Positions 33,933 to 41,383 of a DNA stretch of 64,000 bases are shown in pieces. Source of the stretch: Chryseobacterium kimseyorum (GTDB lineage Bacteria; Bacteroidota; Bacteroidia; Flavobacteriales; Weeksellaceae); contig NZ_JAPDHW010000001.1 in the NCBI RefSeq assembly GCF_025971945.1, positions 248,001 to 312,000 on the forward strand, read 5' to 3'. The notes beneath the pieces are model-generated. The model was not told where the DNA came from. It saw only the letters and a program-made list of their open reading frames with translations, and did not search any database. Position numbers and translations under genes: made by a program. The first letter of the stretch is position 1, and each line of letters begins with the position of its first letter.

Positions 33933-35090
33933 TTGAAAAAAAGATCCATATTTTCGAGATTCAACAACTGGTTTATTTTTTCTCTGATGACGCTCGTTGT
34001 GATTGCTATTGTGATTGCTTCAACGTTGGTCATTAATTATTTAAGAAGAGAAGAAGTGCGGAGAGTTGATATTTTGGTAAGTGCCATAAAATTTCAGCAG
34101 GAAGCAACATCTTCCAGTTTGGAAGTTCAGTCACTGCTTCTCACTATTTACAGTTCAAATACTACAATCCCTGTTATTATTTTAGACAAAAATGATCAGG
34201 TGATAGAGCATAAAAACATCTCGAAAGAATACGAAAACAGCAATCAGGAAATTGTTGACTTGGCTAAACGGATGGCAAAAAAATATCCGCCTATTGAACT
34301 CGAATTTTCTAACGGTAATAATCAGTTTCTTTATTATGACAATTCAAAAATTCTGAACAATTTACAGTATTCACCTTTCCTTTTAGGATTTTTTGTATTA
34401 TGCTATTTCTTATTTTCATTCTGGTTTTTACGGACTGTCAAAAAAACGGATGAAGGTTATCTTTGGGCTGGTCTGGCGAAAGAAACTGCCCATCAAATTG
34501 GAACTCCTCTGTCTTCAATGATGGGATGGATGGAAATTATGAAACTGGAAAACCCTGAGTCAGACGGCGTACACGAGATTGAAAAAGATATTGAAAGGCT
34601 GAGAACAATCTCAGAAAGATTTTCTAAAATTGGTTCGGTCCCGGAATTAAATGACATGAACTTTAATGAAACCATTCAGGAAAATTATGACTATCTGAAA
34701 ACAAGAATTTCTAAAAAAATCAACTTTACTCTTTTACTGCCAACGTATAATATTCTCGTTCCGCACAATAAAATCCTGATGAGTTGGGTGATTGAGAACT
34801 TAGTTAAGAATGCCGTTGATGCGATGAAAGGACAGGGAATTTTACAAATGTCAGTTTTTGAACGAAACAAAAATATTTTGATAGAAGTAAAAGACAATGG
34901 CAGCGGGATGACAAAGTACCAAGCGCAAAATGCTTTCAAGCCGGGATATTCTACAAAAAAGCGCGGTTGGGGATTGGGTTTAAGCTTAGCCAAAAGAGTA
35001 GTGCAGGAATACCACAACGGGGATATAAAAATTTCACAGACTGAAGTTGGAAAAGGAACAACCTTCAGAATCATTATTAAAAAAGGATAA
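33933..35090 (+). CDS. orphan membrane sensor histidine kinase
   Basis: A 385-residue kinase. The TTG at 33933 is chosen as start: it gives a basic cytoplasmic leader (KKRSIFSRFNN) before transmembrane helix 1 (about residues 12-35), whereas the first ATG lies inside the helix. A periplasmic loop follows, then helix 2 near residues 148-165. The H box is AKETAHQIGTPLSSMMGWMEIM with H187. N box ENLVKNAVDAM, G1 VKDNGSGM and G2 KRGWGLGLSLAKRVV complete the ATPase domain. No response regulator gene adjoins it. Gap to dacB is only 5 nt. Confidence 0.9.
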   Translation: MKKRSIFSRFNNWFIFSLMTLVVIAIVIASTLVINYLRREEVRRVDILVSAIKFQQEATSSSLEVQSLLLTIYSSNTTIPVIILDKNDQVIEHKNISKEYENSNQEIVDLAKRMAKKYPPIELEFSNGNNQFLYYDNSKILNNLQYSPFLLGFFVLCYFLFSFWFLRTVKKTDEGYLWAGLAKETAHQIGTPLSSMMGWMEIMKLENPESDGVHEIEKDIERLRTISERFSKIGSVPELNDMNFNETIQENYDYLKTRISKKINFTLLLPTYNILVPHNKILMSWVIENLVKNAVDAMKGQGILQMSVFERNKNILIEVKDNGSGMTKYQAQNAFKPGYSTKKRGWGLGLSLAKRVVQEYHNGDIKISQTEVGKGTTFRIIIKKG

Positions 35091-35154
35091 TTTTTTAACA
35101 AATGAAGGATGCTAAAACCTTATTTCAAAAAAGCCAAAAGCGAAAAAAAATCAC

Positions 35155-35162
35155 TATTTTTG
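35155..35162 (+). promoter_or_regulatory. -7 promoter box (TATTTTTG) of the LolD-like gene
   Basis: An exact TAnnTTTG match ending 4 nt before the ATG, predicting a leaderless transcript. Confidence 0.4.
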
Positions 35163-35166
35163 AAGC

Positions 35167-35835
35167 ATGATTAGAGCAAGTAATATCCATAAATCTTATG
35201 GTAGTCTGGAAGTTTTAAAGGGAGTTGATCTTCACATCAAAGCGGGTGAAGTTGTTTCGATTGTTGGGGAATCCGGAGCAGGAAAATCTACTCTTTTACA
35301 GATTTTAGGAACATTAGACAGTCCCTCTAGTCCAAAAAACTATAACACTGAAATCGAACTCAATGGCGAATCATTTATCAACATGAGTGATAAGCAGATA
35401 TCAAAATTCAGAAATCAGAATATAGGTTTTGTATTTCAGTTCCATCAGCTGCTTCCGGAATTTACTGCGCTGGAGAATGTTTTAATTCCGACAAAAATTG
35501 CTGGAGCCAATGAAAAAGAAGCTGTAGAAAAAGCTTACGATCTATTTGAAGATTTGAAAATCGCACAGCGATTACATCATAAGCCCAATCAGCTATCAGG
35601 TGGGGAGGCGCAGAGAGTTGCGGTAGCCAGAGCGCTGATCAATTCTCCTAAAATCATTTATGCTGACGAGCCTACGGGAAATTTAGATTCGAAAAACGCT
35701 GATGATCTTCACAGATTGTTTTTTGATCTTAGAGATAAGTACAACCAGACTTTTGTCATCGTAACTCATAACCCGAATTTGGCGGAGATTACAGACAGAA
35801 AACTGGTGATGAAAGACGGGCTGATTATTGAATAA
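35167..35835 (+). CDS. ABC transporter ATP-binding protein (LolD-like)
   Basis: A 222-residue ATPase of the LolD/MacB/FtsE group. Walker A is [13 protein letters not shown] (about residue 36), the Q loop is in [18 protein letters not shown], the signature is [16 protein letters not shown], Walker B is [13 protein letters not shown] and the H loop is VTHNPN. The [11 protein letters not shown] insertion near Walker A and overall length fit LolD, which powers lipoprotein release from the inner membrane. No permease gene is adjacent, so the partner is encoded elsewhere. Confidence 0.9.
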   Translation: MIRASNIHKSYGSLEVLKGVDLHIKAGEVVSIVGESGAGKSTLLQILGTLDSPSSPKNYNTEIELNGESFINMSDKQISKFRNQNIGFVFQFHQLLPEFTALENVLIPTKIAGANEKEAVEKAYDLFEDLKIAQRLHHKPNQLSGGEAQRVAVARALINSPKIIYADEPTGNLDSKNADDLHRLFFDLRDKYNQTFVIVTHNPNLAEITDRKLVMKDGLIIE

Positions 35836-35898
35836 TTTGCTGTTTGCGGTAAGCTTGTGCTGATAACTTTTAGTAGTACAATTTTAAAAACACTTTTG

Positions 35899-36471
35899 AT
35901 GAAACAACTTCTTTACCTGTTTCTTTTTGTTTTTTCGTGTTCAGAAACACAATCTCAGCAAAGTCAGTTGGTTTTGCCTGCATCAAAAGTTTCTGAAATC
36001 AGAGATTTTCTGAAAGGGAAAAATTACAATCAGGATATTGCAGTTTTTATTAATTTTAAAACGCATTCCGGGAAATACAGATATTTCGTCTACGATCTGA
36101 AAAATGATAAAATTTTGCAGAAGGCAGTCGTTTCTCACGGTTCGGGTTCTGTTATTTCTAAATCAAATGACCTCAGATTTTCAAACGTAGAGGGTTCTTA
36201 TCAGTCTTCATTAGGAAAGTATGAAATCCGTGAAAATTATGTCGGCAAGTTTGGAAAAGCATATCGGTTACAAGGTTTAGATTCTACCAACAGCAATGCG
36301 ATGCAGCGTGCGATTGTTCTTCATTCTTATCACTGTATTCCAAACCGGGAATCAGAGAATTTGGCCTGTTTAAGTTTGGGCTGTCCCATGCTCTCAAAAA
36401 CTGCATTTGATCAAACAGCCAAGTATATCGACAGGTCGCAAAAACCAATTATTTTATACGCATTCTATTAA
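35899..36471 (+). CDS. murein L,D-transpeptidase catalytic domain (YkuD_2) protein
   Basis: A 190-residue exported protein. The ATG at 35899 is preferred over a GTG at 35857 because it begins the signal peptide (MKQLLYLFLFVFSCSETQ); the FSC could be a lipobox. The catalytic end is VLHSYHCIPNRESENLACLSLGCPML, with the histidine and S-x-G-C cysteine expected of L,D-transpeptidases in this subfamily. It would act on peptidoglycan in the periplasm, in keeping with the nearby dacB. Activity has been little tested for the YkuD_2 branch. Confidence 0.85.
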   Translation: MKQLLYLFLFVFSCSETQSQQSQLVLPASKVSEIRDFLKGKNYNQDIAVFINFKTHSGKYRYFVYDLKNDKILQKAVVSHGSGSVISKSNDLRFSNVEGSYQSSLGKYEIRENYVGKFGKAYRLQGLDSTNSNAMQRAIVLHSYHCIPNRESENLACLSLGCPMLSKTAFDQTAKYIDRSQKPIILYAFY

Positions 36472-36497
36472 ATTAATTTTCAAGTAATTCGCACAAT

Positions 36498-37175
36498 ATG
36501 TCTATTAAATTTCTTGCCGAAGACGACAGACCTAGAGAGAAATTTTTGCTGAAAGGTAAAAATTCACTTTCTGATTCTGAACTTCTGGCGATCATTATGG
36601 GAAGCGGCAGTAGAGATGAAACAGCAGTGGAACTTGCAAGAAAAATTTTAGCTTCGGTCAACAACAATTGGCACCAACTGAGTTTACTGACGATCAAAGA
36701 TCTGATGAAATTTAAAGGAGTTGGCGAGGTAAAGGCAATTTCTATAGCAACAGCTCTGGAGATTGGTAGACGGAGAGCAGCACAGGAAATTCCTGAAAAA
36801 CCTCAAATTTCCAGCAGTAAAGATGCTTATCAAATTTTTAAGCTTCATTTGGCTGATCTTAGAACAGAGGAATTCTGGGCAGTATCTTTAAATCAAAGCA
36901 ACAAGGTCATTCATGTTGCACAGCTAACTCAGGGTGGAATTAACCAATCAATTGTTGATCTCCGCATTGTTTTTAAAACAGCTCTAGAACACTTTGCCAC
37001 AGGAATTATCATTTCGCACAATCACCCTTCAGGAAATCTAAAACCAAGCGCCGAAGACATCAGCATCACCAAAAAAGTAAAAGAAGCCGGAAATCTTATG
37101 AATATCCAGCTTCTTGATCATCTCATCATTACCCAAAATTCTTATTTAAGTTTCGCCGACGAAGGAATATTATGA
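36498..37175 (+). CDS. radC: RadC family JAB/MPN protein
   Basis: A 225-residue RadC. The N-terminal helix-hairpin-helix region includes LMKFKGVGEVKAISIATALE. The C-terminal JAB domain carries the metal motif GIIISHNHPSGNLKPSAEDI (histidines, serine, aspartate), a metalloprotease-like or nuclease-like site. Despite its name no DNA-repair role is proven for this family. It overlaps the next gene by ATGA, so the two are translationally coupled. Confidence 0.94.
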   Translation: MSIKFLAEDDRPREKFLLKGKNSLSDSELLAIIMGSGSRDETAVELARKILASVNNNWHQLSLLTIKDLMKFKGVGEVKAISIATALEIGRRRAAQEIPEKPQISSSKDAYQIFKLHLADLRTEEFWAVSLNQSNKVIHVAQLTQGGINQSIVDLRIVFKTALEHFATGIIISHNHPSGNLKPSAEDISITKKVKEAGNLMNIQLLDHLIITQNSYLSFADEGIL

Positions 37176-38089
37176 TCAGAAGATTAAAATACGCAGAAAT
37201 TGATTTTGCGAAATATACCAAATGCTTAGAAAGTTCTGAACAAAGGAAATATTCTGCAGCAAGTAATTTTCTGGATATCACTTCGGATAAACAGTGGGAA
37301 TTATTAATCTATAATGATTATGAAGCAGTAATGCCCATACCTTTTGTGTATAAATTTGGACTTAAAATTGTTCACAATCCTATGCTTTGTCAGCAAGTGG
37401 GAATTTTTTCAGCCAAAGATTCTGTTGAAATTAATGAACAGTTTCTCTCTTACTTAGAAAAAAATTATCTTATCAGAATTTATCCATTTAATGATGCGAA
37501 TAATTTTCATTCAGATTTAAAAAAGAAAAAAAATTACATCATTTATCCTGATTCTTATGCAAGTATCTACTCAAAATATTCTCCGAAAAGAAAACGCAAA
37601 CTGCGTTCGGAGCCTGAAATTCTTGCTGATTCAACAGTGAAAACAATCAGTTTTAAAGATGCGCAGGAATTTATTCAATCTCATTTAATTGGTGCAGATA
37701 AAGAAGGGGATACCGTTCGTTTTATTAAAATTTTCGAAGATTTATTTCACTCTGGATTTGTCCATTTTTATGCTTATTACTATCAAAGCGCGATTATCAA
37801 TGTCATCGCAGTGTATTCAGACGACAAAACAAATGCTTTGCTGGGAACATTCAATGATAAAAATTATGTGAAACTTTCCGGAGCTTCCATTCTTATCGAT
37901 CAGGTGATTAAAGAAAATATCAATCAGAAGATTTTTGATTTTGAAGGAAGTGAATTACCGAATGTTGAAGAATTTTTCAGAGGTTTCCGCCCCGAACTGA
38001 AACCATTTCCTGTTATTGAGTCTACTAAAAAGGAGTTATTATTTAAATGGTTAAGCCCGAAATACCTTTTCAGATTTTTGAATAAATAA
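37172..38089 (+). CDS. FemX-like (GNAT-fold) acyltransferase, uncharacterised
   Basis: A 305-residue cytoplasmic protein. The second half resembles the FemAB/GNAT-like acyltransferase fold: a basic YSPKRKRKLRS segment (about residue 132), then FVHFYAYYYQSAIINVIAVYSD, the KLSGASILIDQVIKENINQKIFDFEGSE strand and the EEFFRGFRPELKPF ending. In this fold the FDFEGS...FFRGF pattern near the C-terminus is typical. FemX-like proteins transfer amino acids to peptidoglycan precursors, but the substrate here is unknown. Its start overlaps the radC stop by 4 nt. Confidence 0.6.
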   Translation: MIRRLKYAEIDFAKYTKCLESSEQRKYSAASNFLDITSDKQWELLIYNDYEAVMPIPFVYKFGLKIVHNPMLCQQVGIFSAKDSVEINEQFLSYLEKNYLIRIYPFNDANNFHSDLKKKKNYIIYPDSYASIYSKYSPKRKRKLRSEPEILADSTVKTISFKDAQEFIQSHLIGADKEGDTVRFIKIFEDLFHSGFVHFYAYYYQSAIINVIAVYSDDKTNALLGTFNDKNYVKLSGASILIDQVIKENINQKIFDFEGSELPNVEEFFRGFRPELKPFPVIESTKKELLFKWLSPKYLFRFLNK

Positions 38090-38098
38090 AGATTCTAG

Positions 38099-38132
38099 TT
38101 TAGATTAATTCTAAATATTATTCTTAAATTTA
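38099..38132 (+). promoter_or_regulatory. Dyad operator and promoter-like box before the dioxygenase gene
   Basis: The dyad TTTAGA-TTAAT-TCTAAA (38099-38115) is followed 9 bp later by TAAATTTA (38125-38132), one base off the -7 consensus. The dyad shares its core (TTTAGAT, one variable base, AATTCTAAAT) with the one at 47533-47555. A regulated promoter is inferred. Confidence 0.45.
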
Positions 38133-38159
38133 TACAGTAATTATCAATGTAATCCAGAG

Positions 38160-39092
38160 ATGCTCAATAAAATCAGAACTTATAAATTTCCTTATATCGT
38201 TTACAATTTTTTTAACAAGAAAAAACTGAAACATAATATTCCGCTTTATAAAAAGTTCGGACTGGATAAAAGTTATTTTTCGAGTATCTCAAGCAAAGAT
38301 TTTTCAAATCTTCCTGCCAATGAAAGGAAGGTTGATTATTCAAAATTGTTGGAAACGGATCTTTACAAAAATCTAAGTCATGAAAATCAAAATTCTGTTC
38401 TCGAATTTGATGATAAAGGCTTTTTGGTACTGAGAAATTTTCTGACTGAAAAAATTGCTGATCAGATCAACAGCGAAATTGATAAGCTGATATCTGATGG
38501 AACAGTGAAATTCCGATATGGTGGTAAATTAATGTTCGTCATTCATCACTCGGAAATCGTAAAAAATATCGGAAATGACAAACAGCTGTTAGAATTTCTC
38601 TCAGTACTAATAGACGGTCAGGCAAAGCTCTTTCAAAGTATCAATTTCATCAACGGAAGTCAGCAGAAAACTCATTCAGACAGTATTCATATGACGACTT
38701 ATCCGCTCGGCGGTCTGCTGGGAGTTTGGATAGCACTTGAAGATGTTGATGAAAGCAACGGTGCGCTACATTATATCCCTGGAAGTCATAAGCTACCATA
38801 TTTTTTAAATTCTGACTATGATAATGAAGGTTCAACCTTCAAAATAGGGAAGAAGAGTTACAAGGCCTATGAAGAATTCCTGGAAGGCAAAGTAAAAGAA
38901 TTGGGGTTGAAAAAAGAAGTTTTCAGAGGTAAAAAGGGTGATTTACTTATCTGGCATGCCAATATTTTGCACGGAGGAGAGCCACATCTGGACAAATCAA
39001 AAACCAGAAAAAGTCTTGTTTATCATTACTTTGATGAAAAGAGTGTCTGTTATCATGAGGTTACGCAGCGACCTGCACTTTTTGAGTTGTAA
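38160..39092 (+). CDS. phytanoyl-CoA dioxygenase (PhyH) family protein
   Basis: A 310-residue Fe(II)/2-oxoglutarate-dependent oxygenase-like protein. The double-stranded beta-helix core starts near residue 105 with LVLRNFLTEKIADQIN-type leader. The iron ligands are the H and D of QKTHSDSIHM (about residue 176) and the distal histidine of ILHGGEP. An arginine for 2-oxoglutarate is likely in KTRKSLVYHY. The specific substrate is unknown; members hydroxylate lipids, small metabolites or antibiotics. It converges with the FkbM methyltransferase gene with only 4 bp between stops. Confidence 0.88.
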   Translation: MLNKIRTYKFPYIVYNFFNKKKLKHNIPLYKKFGLDKSYFSSISSKDFSNLPANERKVDYSKLLETDLYKNLSHENQNSVLEFDDKGFLVLRNFLTEKIADQINSEIDKLISDGTVKFRYGGKLMFVIHHSEIVKNIGNDKQLLEFLSVLIDGQAKLFQSINFINGSQQKTHSDSIHMTTYPLGGLLGVWIALEDVDESNGALHYIPGSHKLPYFLNSDYDNEGSTFKIGKKSYKAYEEFLEGKVKELGLKKEVFRGKKGDLLIWHANILHGGEPHLDKSKTRKSLVYHYFDEKSVCYHEVTQRPALFEL

Positions 39093-39096
39093 ATCA

Positions 39097-39879
39097 CTAG
39101 TCTTTTGTCAGCGTCAGAACAGAATCTTCATTTCGTTTGATACTGAATCCAAATGGCATTAGATTTTTATTTAAATCTGACGAAGTATAAGGATGATGAA
39201 TTTCTATAATGATATTGTCAACTTCTGAAAGCCATGAATTATTCCTGTTCAGTAAATCAATTTCTCCACCTTCAATATCTATTTTCATAAGATCAATATG
39301 GGGAATTTCAAAATTCTTTTGCAAAGTTTCTATTGAGATCGCTTTAGTAGACACTCCCGTTTCTGAAATTTTCTGATTGTACGAAAGTTCATCATTGCTG
39401 AAATTCACAAAGCCGTCTTCAAAATACGCAGCAGCATTTACACAGATGATATTTTTAAATGAGCCTGTGTTTACTTTTAGCAGTTCGAAATTTTCCAGTG
39501 AGGCTTCAACCGCATATATTTTTGAATCGGGATATTTCAATGATAAATAGATGGAAGTCATCCCGATATGTGCTCCCAAATCAACAATGATTTTCGGATT
39601 TGTTTTTAAAAGAGACAGATGCTGTGCATATGTTTTCATCCAAAATATCTCGTAAAAAACACCGATATCTCCCTTAAATGTTCTCAGGAAAAGATCGAAT
39701 TTTTTAGATCCACTTTTTAAATGATAAATAAAAGTTTCATTGTCTTTAAGATCCAAAGTGTTTTCCTTTAATCTAGAGCTGTATCTTTTTGAGTTTACTA
39801 TGAGAGAAACCCACGATTTAAAACTGTGACTTATCTTTGAGCTAAAAAGAAATTTTGAAACGTAATTTTTAAGAGACAT
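39097..39879 (-). CDS. FkbM family methyltransferase
   Basis: A 260-residue SAM-dependent methyltransferase. Motif I is IIVDLGAHIGMTSIYLSLKYPDSKIYAVEAS (about residue 95-125), and the FkbM-specific block is IDLMKIDIEGGEIDLLNRN. FkbM proteins O-methylate sugars or polyketides; in gram-negative surface-glycan loci they decorate polysaccharides. The dioxygenase and FemX-like neighbours are loosely compatible with surface chemistry, but no polysaccharide cluster is present. The N-terminus is basic and may be membrane-associated. Confidence 0.87.
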   Translation of the reverse strand: MSLKNYVSKFLFSSKISHSFKSWVSLIVNSKRYSSRLKENTLDLKDNETFIYHLKSGSKKFDLFLRTFKGDIGVFYEIFWMKTYAQHLSLLKTNPKIIVDLGAHIGMTSIYLSLKYPDSKIYAVEASLENFELLKVNTGSFKNIICVNAAAYFEDGFVNFSNDELSYNQKISETGVSTKAISIETLQKNFEIPHIDLMKIDIEGGEIDLLNRNNSWLSEVDNIIIEIHHPYTSSDLNKNLMPFGFSIKRNEDSVLTLTKD

Positions 39880-40029
39880 GCTTGATTTTGGGGATTTCGG
39901 TGGCGTAAAATTACTTTAAATTTCATTGAAAATAACTGAGTTTTGACGATTTATTATCTTCTCTAATTACTTGTGGGCAAAGCTTTTATTAAAACTTGTT
40001 AAAATAACGATTAAATAACAAATATTTAG

Positions 40030-40037
40030 TAATTTTG
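40030..40037 (+). promoter_or_regulatory. -7 promoter box (TAATTTTG) of the following hypothetical gene
   Basis: An exact TAnnTTTG match 12 nt before the ATG at 40050. The longer reading-frame start at 40035 (TTG) lies within this box and is therefore unlikely. Confidence 0.45.
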
Positions 40038-40049
40038 CTTCCTCAAATT

Positions 40050-40562
40050 ATGACAGATTTTTCAGACTATTTACCGTACGCTTTTGCATTGATTGTGGCG
40101 ATTCCTTTTTTGGTTTTGCTGAGACAGTTTGTCTATACCTATATTAATTTAAAAAATCAGGAAATCAAATTACTTTCTGTAAAATCTAATTCTGAAAATA
40201 AAACGCATTCTTATGAAAGAATGACTCTGTTTTTAGAAAGAATCAAACCTTCCAATCTTATCCAGAAATTTGATAAAGATCTGGCAGCTCATGAATTTGT
40301 ATTTCTTACGGAAAGAACGATTAATGAAGAGTTTGAGTATAATTCTTCTCAACAGTTATACTTAACAAAAAATGCATGGCAGAATATTGTTGATTCAAAA
40401 AATGCTGTGATAGACCTTCTTCACAAAACTTACGAAAGTCTGAATAACAATGCAAATCTAAACGAATTTAAGACCGTTCTCATCATGAATTACATGAATG
40501 AAGATGACTACATCGGAGCGACTATTGAAGATTTGCGAAGAGAGATTTTAATAATTGCGTAA
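40050..40562 (+). CDS. hypothetical membrane-anchored protein upstream of ppa
   Basis: A 170-residue protein I do not assign to a characterised family. One N-terminal transmembrane helix (about residues 8-30, YLPYAFALIVAIPFLVLLRQFVYTYI) is followed by a helical cytoplasmic or periplasmic part with a possible coiled-coil start (LKNQEIKLLSVKSNSENKTHSYERMTLFLERIKPSNLI). The protein pattern resembles short conserved proteins seen beside ppa in flavobacteria, as I recall. The ATG at 40050 is preferred over TTG at 40035. The gap to ppa is 23 nt, so co-transcription is likely. Confidence 0.7.
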   Translation: MTDFSDYLPYAFALIVAIPFLVLLRQFVYTYINLKNQEIKLLSVKSNSENKTHSYERMTLFLERIKPSNLIQKFDKDLAAHEFVFLTERTINEEFEYNSSQQLYLTKNAWQNIVDSKNAVIDLLHKTYESLNNNANLNEFKTVLIMNYMNEDDYIGATIEDLRREILIIA

Positions 40563-40585
40563 ACTATAAAAATAAAGATAAATAA

Positions 40586-41197
40586 ATGATTCCAAATTTT
40601 AAAGCACATCCGTGGCATGGGATTTCTGCAGGAGAAGATGCGCCAAACGTGGTTAACGTTTTCGTGGAAATTGTTCCTTCAGATACTATTAAATACGAAA
40701 TTGACAAAGCTACAGGATATTTGAAGGTTGACAGACCTCAGAAATTCTCAAACATTATTCCCGCGTTATACGGATTTGTTCCAAGAACATACTGTAATGA
40801 AGAAGTAATGAAACTGGCTGTAGAAAGTGGAGCAAATGACGTTACAATGGGAGATCATGATCCATTGGATATCTGTGTTTTAAGTTCTCACAATATTCAT
40901 TCTGGAGGTTTATTGATGGAGGCTATTCCAATCGGCGGTTTCAAAATGATTGATGATGGTGAAGCTGATGATAAAATCGTTGCTGTAATGGTGAGTGACC
41001 ACGCTTTCGGACATTTCAGAGATATTGCTGAACTTCCAGAAGCTGAAGTTAAAAGACTGATGCACTACTTTTTAACGTATAAAAATCTTCCGGATGAGCC
41101 TGCAAAATGTAGAATTCAGGAAGTTTACGGCGCTGAGCACGCTAGAAAAGTAATTGTAGCTTCTCAAAACGATTACGCAAGCAAGTTCGGAGGATAA
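40586..41197 (+). CDS. ppa: soluble inorganic pyrophosphatase, family I
   Basis: A 203-residue cytoplasmic enzyme hydrolysing pyrophosphate to phosphate with magnesium. Family I features are VNVFVEIVPSDTIKYEIDKATGYLKVDR at the start, the PALYGFVPRTYC segment and the metal-binding aspartates in MGDHDPLDICVLS and DDGEADDKIVAV. The canonical DGDPLD reads DHDPLD here, a common variant among family members. It lies next to the membrane-bound pyrophosphatase gene, an unusual pairing that puts PPi removal and PPi-driven pumping together. Confidence 0.95.
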   Translation: MIPNFKAHPWHGISAGEDAPNVVNVFVEIVPSDTIKYEIDKATGYLKVDRPQKFSNIIPALYGFVPRTYCNEEVMKLAVESGANDVTMGDHDPLDICVLSSHNIHSGGLLMEAIPIGGFKMIDDGEADDKIVAVMVSDHAFGHFRDIAELPEAEVKRLMHYFLTYKNLPDEPAKCRIQEVYGAEHARKVIVASQNDYASKFGG

Positions 41198-41218
41198 AAA
41201 TCTCTCCATAAAAAATAT

Positions 41219-41251
41219 AAAGAGTAAATGAATTTTCATTTGCTCTTTTTT
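41219..41251 (+). terminator. Rho-independent terminator after ppa
   Basis: Imperfect 14-bp stem AAAGAGTAAATGAA/TTCATTTGCTCTTT followed by T residues. It separates ppa from the membrane pyrophosphatase gene. Confidence 0.7.
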
Positions 41252-41383
41252 ATTGAAGATCAACGATCTACTAATTGTTGGGATTACCATTATTCAGAAG
41301 CTTTTAAGACATTAAAACATTTTCCATTGCAAATAAAATAATTTGGTATATTTATTAATGTATTACCAAACAAATATTAAACT

